DNA of 64,000 bases, taken from contig JBGAOY010000008.1 in the NCBI GenBank assembly GCA_044221555.1, forward strand, positions 62,001-126,000, in the 5' to 3' direction. Both the position numbers and the translations under genes were made by a program. Positions within the stretch are counted from its first letter, which is position 1. Every line of letters starts with the position of its first letter. Positions 33,871-42,307 of the stretch are shown here, piece after piece. The DNA is from JAEUJM01 sp044221555 (lineage in GTDB: Bacteria > Actinomycetota > Acidimicrobiia > Acidimicrobiales > DATDAH01). The notes under the pieces were generated by a model, which was not told where the DNA came from, ran no database searches, and was given only the letters and a program-made list of their open reading frames with translations.

Positions 33871-35862
33871 GTGAAACGCGTGCGCAGCGTGCCCCGCATG
33901 CCGATGGTCGGGAGTGGGCGCCCCGTCACCCGGCGGCATGCGACCGAGATCGGCATGGTCGAGAAGCTGCAGTACCGGTTCGACAACCTGCTCGCCCGTG
34001 GGACCTGGATGATCGTGGTCTGGCTGCTCGCCGTCACGTTGGCGCTGGCCGCGCTGGCGGCATTCGTCTTCAGCCTCTTCCACCTCCACACCCCCACGGG
34101 GAGGTCGACGTCGTTCGCCGAGAGCTTCTGGCAGAGCCTCCTGCGGATCATCGACACCGGCACCATGGCCGGCGACGAGGCCTGGCCCCTCCGCTTCGTC
34201 GCGCTGTTCGTCACCCTCAGCGGGTTGTTCCTCGCCAGCGCCCTGATCGGCCTCATCGTCAGTGGCATCGACCGTCGCCTCACCCTGCTGCGGCGGGGCC
34301 GCAGCACCGTCATCGAGGACGGGCACCTCCTCGTGCTGGGATGGTCGCCCCTCATCCTCACGATCGTCCAGGAGCTGCTGCTCGGCGAGTCCGAGCGGGG
34401 CGGGGGCTGCGTGGTGGTGCTGGCCCAGCGGGACAAGCAGCTCATGGAGGACGAGATCCGGGCGGCGGTGCCCGACGCCGGCCGCAACCGGATCGTGTGC
34501 CGCACGGGCGACCCCTCGAGCCCGGCCGACCTGGCGATCGCCCGGCCGACCTCGGCCCGCTCGGTGGTGATCGTGTCGGACGACTCGGCCCACGACGCGG
34601 CGGTGGTGAAGACGGTCCTGGCGGTGCTGAACGCCGCGGGCGACGGCATGGACCCTCCGCCGATGGTGGTGGAGGTGACGAACGCGGCGACCGCGGAGTA
34701 CCTGGAGGTGGCCTGCGGGCCGATCGTCCATCCCGTGCGCTCGGACGAGGTGATCTCGAGCGTGATGGCCCAGACCTGTCGCCAACCCGGCCTCAGCACG
34801 GTGCTGTACGACCTGCTCAACTTCGACGGCGACGAGCTGCACATGTCGTCGGTGCCGGAGCTCGTCGGCCACACGTTCGGCGACGCCCTGCTGAGCTTCG
34901 AGCGGGCGTCGATCGTGGGTCGCCGGCGAGCGGACGGCGTGATCGAGCTGGTGCCCCCGATGGGCACCCGGTTCGAGCCGGGCGACCAGGTGGTGGCGAT
35001 CGCCGAGACCGACCGCGACATCGTGTTCACCGGGCTGGTCACCGCGTCGCCACGGCGGGACGACACGCTCGCGCACCGGCCGGCGCTGCCGCACCGGGTG
35101 CTGGTCGTGGGGTGGAATCGGCTCGGCCGGCTGATGATGGAGACCTTCGGCCGGGCCCTGGCGCCGGGATCGGTCGTGTCGATCGTGTACGACGCCGATC
35201 TCGCCGACCCGAAGCTGTGCAGCTGCACGCCCATGGACCACGTGACCGTCGAGTTCAAGCCGCTCGAGGAGGGCGCCCGCAGCCTTCCCGACCTCGTCCG
35301 CGAGGCCGCCCCCGACCGGGTGTTCGTGCTCGGCTACCGCGAACTGCTCGAGTCCAGCGACGCCGACGCGCACACGTTGCTCAGCCTGCTCGTGGTCGAC
35401 CGGGCCTTCGCCGACCTCGACGCCCGCCCGCTCGTCGTCGCCGAGCTCGTCCACCTGCGCGACCTGGAGCTGGCGAGCATGACCCAGGCCGACGACTTCG
35501 TCGTCACCGACATCCTGTCGGGCCTGCTGATGGCGCAGGTGGCCGAGCGCCCCGAGCTCGATGCGGTGTTCCACGACCTGCTCGGCGCCGACGGGCCCAC
35601 GATCGAGCTCCACGAGCTGGGCTGGTACGGCGCCTTCGCCCCGACCACCTTCGGTGAGATCGTCGACCGGGTCAGCGCCGAAGGCGACCTCGCCATCGGC
35701 TACCGGCGGCGCTCGGCGCCCTCGGAGAGCCCGGTGGTGCTCAACCCGGCCAAGTCGGCCCCGGTCGCCCTCGCCGCCGAGGACGAGGTGATCGTGCTGG
35801 CGCGGACCGCCGAGCGAGTGGCGCTCCCCGACATCGAGGCGGTCATCGCCTCCCGTCGGTGA
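33871..35862 (+). CDS. CASTOR/POLLUX-related ion channel with RCK-like domains
   Basis: A 663-residue protein. Two membrane helices (WMIVVWLLAVTLALAALAAF; FVALFVTLSGLFLASALIGL) flank a pore loop FWQSLLRIIDTGTMAGDEAW. The large cytoplasmic part has two nucleotide-fold RCK-like domains: HLLVLGWSPLILTIVQELLL and later RVLVVGWNRLGRLMMETFGR. This is the layout of the plant CASTOR/POLLUX/DMI1 channels and their actinobacterial relatives, which pass potassium or calcium and are controlled through the RCK part. The GTG has GGGAGGCGAG upstream. It may work with the two preceding cNMP-binding proteins in ion or amine signalling (inference). Confidence 0.85.
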   Translation: MKRVRSVPRMPMVGSGRPVTRRHATEIGMVEKLQYRFDNLLARGTWMIVVWLLAVTLALAALAAFVFSLFHLHTPTGRSTSFAESFWQSLLRIIDTGTMAGDEAWPLRFVALFVTLSGLFLASALIGLIVSGIDRRLTLLRRGRSTVIEDGHLLVLGWSPLILTIVQELLLGESERGGGCVVVLAQRDKQLMEDEIRAAVPDAGRNRIVCRTGDPSSPADLAIARPTSARSVVIVSDDSAHDAAVVKTVLAVLNAAGDGMDPPPMVVEVTNAATAEYLEVACGPIVHPVRSDEVISSVMAQTCRQPGLSTVLYDLLNFDGDELHMSSVPELVGHTFGDALLSFERASIVGRRRADGVIELVPPMGTRFEPGDQVVAIAETDRDIVFTGLVTASPRRDDTLAHRPALPHRVLVVGWNRLGRLMMETFGRALAPGSVVSIVYDADLADPKLCSCTPMDHVTVEFKPLEEGARSLPDLVREAAPDRVFVLGYRELLESSDADAHTLLSLLVVDRAFADLDARPLVVAELVHLRDLELASMTQADDFVVTDILSGLLMAQVAERPELDAVFHDLLGADGPTIELHELGWYGAFAPTTFGEIVDRVSAEGDLAIGYRRRSAPSESPVVLNPAKSAPVALAAEDEVIVLARTAERVALPDIEAVIASRR

Positions 35863-35903
35863 GCGGCGGGCACCGGTCGGGCACCGTGCCGCGCTCGACG
35901 CCC

Positions 35904-35915
35904 TAGCGTCGGGGC
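35904..35915 (+). promoter_or_regulatory. Candidate -10 box for leaderless LOG gene
   Basis: TAGCGT at 35904-35909 with 6 bases to the ATG. It overlaps a 6-bp hairpin CGACGC-CCTA-GCGTCG (35896-35911) that may end the channel transcript. No Shine-Dalgarno is present. Confidence 0.35.
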
Positions 35916-36506
35916 ATGCCTGACCTGTCGGCCATCGGGGTGTTCTGCGGCTCGTCGCCGGGCCACGACACCCGCCACCTCGCGCTGGCCCGGTCGCTCG
36001 GGGCCGCCCTCGCCCAGCGGGGCATCGGCCTGGTGTACGGCGGCGGCCAGATCGGCCTGATGGGGGCGGTCGCCGACGCCTGCCTGGCCGGAGGGGGACG
36101 GGTGGTGGGCGTGATCCCCGCCAAGCTGTTCACCCTCGAGGTGGCCCACCCCGGCCTCGACGAGCTGCACGAGGTGGGCACCATGCACGAGCGCAAGGCG
36201 CTGATGTACGACCGCAGCGACGGCTTCATCGCCCTGCCGGGTGGCCTCGGCACGCTCGACGAACTGGCCGAGGTGGCGACCTGGGCCCAACTGGGCCTGC
36301 ACGCCAAGGCCTTGGTGCTGCTCGACGCCGACGGCTTCTGGGATCCGCTGGTGGCGATGCTCGACCAGATGGTCGACGCCGGCTTCCTGCTGCCCCGCAA
36401 TCGGGCGCTCATCCTGCGGGCGGGCTCGGTCGATGAGGGGCTGGCGGCGTTGGCCGACGCGCAGCCCGAAGACGTGGCGCCGGCGATCGGCCCCGACGAC
36501 CGCTGA
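35916..36506 (+). CDS. LOG-family protein (cytokinin riboside 5'-monophosphate phosphoribohydrolase-like)
   Basis: A 196-residue Rossmann-fold enzyme. GVFCGSSPGHDTRH begins the fold, VYGGGQIGLMGAVADACLAG is the nucleotide site, and the family signature PGGLGTLDELAEVATWAQLG is near residue 108, with MHERKALMYDRSDGF before it. LOG proteins hydrolyse N6-modified AMP (or AMP) to free base and ribose phosphate. Older annotations call them lysine decarboxylases, which is wrong. Two 62-bp repeats follow the stop. Confidence 0.9.
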   Translation: MPDLSAIGVFCGSSPGHDTRHLALARSLGAALAQRGIGLVYGGGQIGLMGAVADACLAGGGRVVGVIPAKLFTLEVAHPGLDELHEVGTMHERKALMYDRSDGFIALPGGLGTLDELAEVATWAQLGLHAKALVLLDADGFWDPLVAMLDQMVDAGFLLPRNRALILRAGSVDEGLAALADAQPEDVAPAIGPDDR

Positions 36507-36538
36507 CCCGACCCTCCTACCCGGCGTCGGGGCGTTCG

Positions 36539-36648
36539 TTCTGGTGGCTGGGATGTGTCGTGAGTGTGGTGTTCGAGCCACCGGAATGGTTGGGGTTTCG
36601 TTCTGGTGGCTGGGGTGTGTCGTGAGTGTGGTGTTCGAGCCACCGGAA
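36539..36648. repeat. 62-bp tandem duplication, each with hairpin ends
   Basis: Copies at 36539-36586 and 36601-36648 (period 62). Each starts TTCTGGTGGCT and ends AGCCACCGGAA, which pair as a stem with one mismatch around a 26-base GT-rich loop. It fills the 168-base gap between convergent LOG and the membrane-anchored protein gene, so it may serve as a double terminator. Confidence 0.75.
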
Positions 36649-36674
36649 CGGGTGCCGGGTGTGAGCGACGTGCG

Positions 36675-37079
36675 TCAGTAGGTGCCGGTGCCGGGGGGAT
36701 CGGCGTCGTCGGAGGCGGCGGCGGCCCCCGCCGCCGACAGGTGCACGCGGTGGGGGCGGGTGCGCGACACCCGGACGGTCACCCGACGGCCGGCGAGGGG
36801 GGCGGTGGCCGCCTGCCAGGTGATGGTGGCCGCCTCGTACGGCGCGCCGTCGCCCGGTTGCACCTCGAGGCGCGCCCGCACCCGGTGGCGGGCCTCGCGC
36901 ATGGCCCATGGGGCGCCGCCCTTCATCAGCGCGCCGGTCAGCGGCTCGACCGAACGCACCTGCGCCGGCGTCGGCCGGCCCCACCAGCCGAGGCCGAATC
37001 CCCAACCGGCCCAGCGGCCGTAGGCACCCAGCGCCGTGGCCACGGCCACGGCGATCAGCGCCACCACGGCTGCGGTCAT
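36675..37079 (-). CDS. Hypothetical membrane-anchored protein
   Basis: A 134-residue protein with one N-terminal membrane helix (TAAVVALIAVAVATALGAYG) followed by a Trp/Gly-rich turn (RWAGWGFGLGWWGRP) and a basic domain rich in beta strands (RVRARLEVQPGDGAPYEAAT, RRVTVRVSRTRPHRVHL). No family is recognised. The ATG overlaps the stop of the last of three mini-ORFs, which themselves link back to ung, so the gene is expected to be translated as part of that chain. The tail is Ala/Asp/Gly/Pro rich. Confidence 0.6.
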   Translation of the reverse strand: MTAAVVALIAVAVATALGAYGRWAGWGFGLGWWGRPTPAQVRSVEPLTGALMKGGAPWAMREARHRVRARLEVQPGDGAPYEAATITWQAATAPLAGRRVTVRVSRTRPHRVHLSAAGAAAASDDADPPGTGTY

Positions 37080-37274
37080 GTCGCCCGCTCCTGGCGACTG
37101 CGTCGCCGGGCCGCTCGGGCCCCGCCCTCCTCCGTCGGGCTCATGTTTCCCGCTCCTGGCGACTGCGTCGCCGGGCCGCTCGGGCCCCGCCCTCCTCCGT
37201 CGGGCTCATGTTTACCGCTCCTGGCGACTGCGTCGCCGGGCCGCTCGGGCCCCGCCCTCCTCCGTCGGGCTCAT
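37076..37274 (-). repeat. Tandem array of three 65-bp mini-ORF units between ung and the membrane-anchored protein gene
   Basis: On the minus strand ATGs lie at 37274, 37209 and 37144. All encode MSPTEEGGARAARRRSRQER; unit 1 then stops at TAA two bases before the next ATG, units 2 and 3 add ET or AT and stop by ATGA overlap. The first ATG overlaps the ung stop as ATGA, the last stop overlaps the next gene's ATG. Each has the GGCGAC-GCA-GTCGCC hairpin before AGGAG. The 36-base core matches that of the hemB array with one variable base. Confidence 0.8.
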
Positions 37275-37942
37275 CGGGCCGGCACGGTCCAGTCGACCGG
37301 CTCGCGGCCGGCGGCGATGAGGGCCTCGTTGGCCCGCGAGAAGGGGCGGCTGCCGAAGAAGCCGTTGTGGGCCGACAGCGGCGACGGGTGGGCCGACTCG
37401 ATGACCGTGTGGCGGGTCTGGTCGATCAGCGCCTTCTTCTTGCGGGCGGCGGCGCCCCACAGGATGAACACCACCCGCTCGGGCTTGTCGTTCACGGCCC
37501 GGATCACCTGGTCGGTGAACACCTCCCACCCCTTGCCCTGGTGCGACGCGGCCTGCCGGGCCCGCACGGTGAGCGTGGTGTTGAGCAGCAGCACGCCGTG
37601 GCGGGACCAGGCGTCGAGGCAGCCGTGGTCCGGCGGCTCGATGCCCAGGTCGTCGTGGAGCTCCTTGTAGATGTTCTGGAGCGAGGGCGGGATCGGCACC
37701 CCGGGACGCACCGAGAAGCACAGGCCGTGGGCCTGGTTCGGGCCGTGGTAGGGGTCCTGGCCCAGGATCACCACCTTCACCTCCCCGTAGGGGGTGCGGT
37801 GGAGCGCGGCGAACACCTCGTCGGGCGGCGGGTACACCGGGTGACGGGCCCGCTCGTCCGCGACGAAGCGCTGGAGGTCGGCCCAGTAGGGCTCGGCGAA
37901 CTCGCGCCGCAGCACCGGGTTCCAGTCCGTCTTGGGTGCCAC
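37271..37942 (-). CDS. ung: Uracil-DNA glycosylase
   Basis: A 223-residue family-1 UDG that removes uracil from DNA in base excision repair. The water-activating motif VVILGQDPYHGPNQAHGLCF holds the catalytic Asp, PIPPSLQNIYKEL the conserved proline loop, GVLLLNTTLTV the uracil-binding Asn strand, and ESAHPSPLSAHNGFFGSRPF the leucine-loop region with catalytic His. Length is standard. The GTG start faces pgi across a 107-base gap. The stop overlaps the first mini-ORF of the downstream array. Confidence 0.95.
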   Translation of the reverse strand: MAPKTDWNPVLRREFAEPYWADLQRFVADERARHPVYPPPDEVFAALHRTPYGEVKVVILGQDPYHGPNQAHGLCFSVRPGVPIPPSLQNIYKELHDDLGIEPPDHGCLDAWSRHGVLLLNTTLTVRARQAASHQGKGWEVFTDQVIRAVNDKPERVVFILWGAAARKKKALIDQTRHTVIESAHPSPLSAHNGFFGSRPFSRANEALIAAGREPVDWTVPAR

Positions 37943-38049
37943 CGACGCGACGGTATCCCGGCACCCCGGGCTGGTCGTCCACGGAGGCCGCCGGGGCGGT
38001 ACGGTCGGCGGACGACCTGGCAGGCACCCGACGTCGAAAGGAGGAATTG

Positions 38050-39648
38050 GTGGAGTGGCTGAACACCCGGGAGGGCGAGCGACTCGGTGCGCTGGGGCCG
38101 GCGGTCGACGCCACCTTGGCCGACCTGGTCGAGCGTGACGCGGTGGCCCGCATATGGGCGGGCGACCACACCCTCTGGCAGGACGACCCCACCGAGGTCG
38201 CCGACCGGTTGGGATGGTTGCTGGTCGGCAGCGAGATCGCGGCGGCGCACACCGACCTCGACCGCTTCGCGGCCGACGTGTACGCCGAGGGCTTCACCAG
38301 CGTGCTGGTGATGGGCATGGGCGGGTCGAGCCTGTTCCCCGAGGTGGTGGCCACCACCTTCAGCCGGCCCGACGACCGTCCCCGCCTGGCGGTGCTCGAC
38401 AGCACCGACCCCGCGGCGATCCGCAGGGTCGAGGCCGCACTCGACCTCGACCACACCCTGTTCATCGCCTCGTCCAAGTCGGGCTCGACGCTCGAGACCG
38501 CCAGCCACCTCGCCTACTTCTGGGACCGGGTGGGCCGGCCCGAGCAGTTCGCGGTGGTCACCGACGCCGGCTCCGCGCTGGAGGCGACGGCCCGCGAGCG
38601 GGGCTTTCGCCACGTGTTCGTCAACCGGCCCGACATCGGCGGGCGCTACTCGGCGCTGTCGTACTTCGGCATCGTGCCGGCGGCCCTGGCCGGTGTGGAC
38701 TACCTGCGGCTCCTGCGCTCGGCCGAGGTGCTCACCTTGCAGCTCGCGCCCGGCCGCGACCCCTACCGTCACCCCGGACTGCGCCTCGGTGCGGTGATGG
38801 CCGCCGCCGCGGCGGCGGGGCGGGACAAGCTCACGTTGCTGCTCGACCCCGACATCGCCACCTTCGGCCTCTGGCTCGAGCAGCTGATCGCCGAGTCCAC
38901 CGGCAAGGCCGGCACGGGTGTGGTGCCCGTCGCCGGCGAGGACGTGGCCCACGACATCGCCGCCTACGGCGACGACCGCCTCTTCGTCGGCCTCGGCTGG
39001 CACCCGGCCCTCGACGAGCTCGCCGACGCCGGTCACCCGGTGGTCGAGCTTCCCTACGAGAACGCCTACGGCCTCGGGGCCCAGGTGCTGCTGTGGGAGT
39101 TCGCCACTGCGGTGTGCGGGGCCGGCCTCGGCATCAACCCGTTCGACCAGCCCAACGTGGCCGAGGCCAAGGCCGCCACCAACGACGTGCTGGCCCGCCT
39201 CGGGTCTGGAGGCGGCGAGTCGGGCGGGGGCGGCGACCCGCTGGCCGTCGCGCCCGAGTCGCTCGACGGGCTGCTGGCCCAGGTGCGGACCGGCGACTAC
39301 CTGGCCATCCAGGCCTACGTCGATCCGGAGAGCCCGGTGGTGCCGGAGCTGCAGCGGGTGCGCCTCGCGCTGCGCGACCGCCTGAGGGTGGCCACCACGC
39401 TGGGGATCGGCCCCCGCTTCCTGCACTCCACCGGCCAGTTGCACAAGGGCGGGCCCCCGAGCGGCGTGTTCGTGCAGGTGGTGGACGAAGCGGCCGGCGC
39501 CGCCGAGCCCGGCCCGCCCATCCCCGGCCGTCCCTTCGGCTTCGGCACGCTGCTGGCCGCCCAGGCCGCCGGCGACCTGGCCACCCTGCGCGCCCACGGC
39601 CTGCGCGCCGCCCGGGTGACGATCGATGATCTGCTGACCGCGGGATGA
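38050..39648 (+). CDS. pgi: Glucose-6-phosphate isomerase (GPI domain, TalPgi-C-terminal type)
   Basis: A 532-residue sugar isomerase. SVLVMGMGGSSLFPEVVATT begins the SIS fold, FIASSKSGSTLETASHLAYF binds the phosphate, FVNRPDIGGRYSALSYFGIV is the conserved central motif, and GINPFDQPNVAEAK the later signature. It interconverts glucose-6-P and fructose-6-P. It resembles the isomerase half of the transaldolase/Pgi fusions known in other bacteria, but no transaldolase part is present. GTG 38050 is chosen because AAAGGAGG ends 5 bases upstream. First gene of a pgi-gnd-zwf group. Confidence 0.88.
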   Translation: MEWLNTREGERLGALGPAVDATLADLVERDAVARIWAGDHTLWQDDPTEVADRLGWLLVGSEIAAAHTDLDRFAADVYAEGFTSVLVMGMGGSSLFPEVVATTFSRPDDRPRLAVLDSTDPAAIRRVEAALDLDHTLFIASSKSGSTLETASHLAYFWDRVGRPEQFAVVTDAGSALEATARERGFRHVFVNRPDIGGRYSALSYFGIVPAALAGVDYLRLLRSAEVLTLQLAPGRDPYRHPGLRLGAVMAAAAAAGRDKLTLLLDPDIATFGLWLEQLIAESTGKAGTGVVPVAGEDVAHDIAAYGDDRLFVGLGWHPALDELADAGHPVVELPYENAYGLGAQVLLWEFATAVCGAGLGINPFDQPNVAEAKAATNDVLARLGSGGGESGGGGDPLAVAPESLDGLLAQVRTGDYLAIQAYVDPESPVVPELQRVRLALRDRLRVATTLGIGPRFLHSTGQLHKGGPPSGVFVQVVDEAAGAAEPGPPIPGRPFGFGTLLAAQAAGDLATLRAHGLRAARVTIDDLLTAG

Positions 39649-39739
39649 GTCGCCAGTCAGCGGCGGCGAGGCGATCAGCCGAGGGCCGAGGGCCGACGGC
39701 CGACGGCCGAAGGTGCGACGAGCGAGTGACGAGCGAGTC

Positions 39740-39867
39740 ATGACGGTGCGATGAGGCGCCAGCCGAAGAGCGAGAAGACAGGCGCCAGCCGAAGAGCGAG
39801 AAGACAGGCGCCAGCCGAAGAGCGAGAAGATCGGCGTCAGCCGAAGAGCGATGAAACGGAGCGAACG

Positions 39868-39871
<4 letters not shown>
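39740..39871 (+). repeat. 26-bp tandem repeats and short coupled frames upstream of gnd
   Basis: Three exact-to-near-exact units AGGCGCCAGCCGAAGAGCGA+GAAGAC at 39754, 39780 and 39806 and a diverged fourth at 39832. A four-codon frame at 39740 meets ATG 39751 by ATGA. A six-codon frame MKRSER at 39851-39871 ends in a TGA overlapping the gnd ATG. GGAG stands 6 bases before that ATG. The 219-base pgi-gnd gap also has runs of GGCCGAC repeats near 39685. Confidence 0.7.
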
Positions 39872-40783
<912 letters not shown>

Positions 40784-40791
<8 letters not shown>

Positions 40792-42202
40792 GGCCCACGA
40801 GCCCCAGATGAGCGGCGCGCTGGTGCTCTTCGGCGCCACCGGCGACCTGGCCAAGAAGAAGATCTTCCCGGCCCTGTACCGCCTGGCCCTGGCCGGTCGC
40901 ATCAGCATCCCGGTGATCGGTGTGGCCACCCGGGAGTGGGACGACGATCAGCTGCGGGCCTACGCCCGTGAGGCGATCGAGGCCAAGAACGACACCATCG
41001 ACGCGCGGGTCTGGGACGAGTTGGCCGCCAACATCTCCTACGTCAGCGGCGACTACCGCGAGTCGGGCACCTTCACCGCGCTGGCCGCCAGGATGGCGGG
41101 CTGCGAGCGGCCGCTGTTCTACCTCAGCATCCCGCCGGCGCTGTTCGACGACGTGATCGAGGGCCTCGCCGGCGTGGGCCTCACCAAGGACGCTCGGGTG
41201 GTGGTCGAGAAGCCCTTCGGCCGCGACCTCGAGTCGGCGGTCGAGCTCAACCAGGTGGTGCACAAGGCGTTCCCCGAGGAGAACGTGTTCCGCATCGACC
41301 ACTTCCTCGGGAAGGAGGCCGTCGAGAACCTGCTGATCTTCCGCTTCGCCAACTCGATGCTCGAGCCGGTGTGGAACCGCAACTTCATCTCGAACGTGCA
41401 GATCACGATGGCCGAGGACTTCGGCGTGGAGGGCCGCGGCAAGTTCTACGACAACGTGGGTGCGCTGCGCGACGTGGTGCAGAATCACCTGCTGTTGATC
41501 GTGGCCCTCCTGGCGATGGAGCCGCCGGTGGCGGCCGACGCCAACGCGCTTCGGGACGAGTACTACAAGATCTTCCGGCAGGTGCAGGCCTTCGACCCGG
41601 CCCACGTGGTGCGGGGCCAGTACCACGGGTACCCCGACGAGGACGGCGTGCAGGCCGGTTCGGACACCGAGACCTACATCGCGTTGAAGACCGAGATCGA
41701 CTCGTGGCGCTGGGCCGGCGTGCCCTGGCTGATCCGCACGGGCAAGGACCTGGGGGTCACCGCCACCGAGGCCGTGGTGCAGTTCAAGGCGCCGCCCCGC
41801 CTGCTCTTCGCCGAGGAGGACACCCGCCCGTCGCCGAACCACCTGCGGTTCCGTTTGGGCGCCAACGACGGGGTGACGCTGCACGTGCACTCGAAGGCAC
41901 CCGGCGAGGCCCTGGTCACCCAGTCGACCGACCTCGACGTGGACTACGAGCACGTGTTCGGTGAGCGCCAGGAGGCCTACGAGCGGCTCATCGGCGACGC
42001 CCTCGAGGGCAACGCCCGCCGGTTCGGGCGCGAGGACTCGCTCGAGCAGCAGTGGCGCATCGTCGAGCCGTTGCTGTCGGGCGAGATCCCCCACGTCCAC
42101 CTGTACGACCGGGGCACCATGGGCCCCGCCGAGGCCGACGCGCTGGCCGAGCCCTACGGCGGCTGGCACGACCCGCTGCCCCCTCGCCCTCCGGCGCCGT
42201 AG
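40784..42202 (+). CDS. zwf: Glucose-6-phosphate 1-dehydrogenase
   Basis: A 472-residue enzyme that makes 6-phosphogluconolactone and NADPH, the entry to the oxidative pentose phosphate pathway. LVLFGATGDLAKKKIFPALY binds the cofactor, VVEKPFGRDLESAVELNQVV follows, and the active site is FRIDHFLGKEAVENLLIFRF near residue 172 (RIDHYLGKE variant with Phe). VPWLIRTGKDLG and the C-terminal YERLIGDALEGNARRFGRED are conserved. It starts inside the end of gnd, giving translational coupling. A 48-bp inverted repeat follows. Confidence 0.95.
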
Positions 42203-42232
42203 GTCGGGCCCGCCCTGGGCCGGCACTCTGCG

Positions 42233-42280
42233 AACTGGCGCCTGATCGCGTCGCCGTGACCACCGAATCGGGCGCCAGTT
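42233..42280. repeat. 48-bp intergenic inverted repeat, third copy
   Basis: Arms AACTGGCGCCTGAT and ATCGGGCGCCAGTT around a 20-base loop ending ACCACCGA, like the copies at 17773 and 17845. One arm position differs (T opposite G). It lies between convergent zwf and the first kinase gene, a place suited to bidirectional termination. Confidence 0.75.
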
Positions 42281-42307
42281 CGATGGCGGGTCGGTTCGGG
42301 TTCGGGG

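Noticed and set aside
35916..36506. Lysine decarboxylase
   Set aside because: PGGxGTxxE with GGGxxGLMG is the LOG phosphoribohydrolase signature; the old decarboxylase name has no PLP site behind it.
39751..39867. N-terminal extension of gnd through the 26-bp repeats
   Set aside because: The Rossmann strand of Gnd starts at ATG 39868 with a good ribosome binding site; the extension is repeat-encoded and basic, unlike any homologue.
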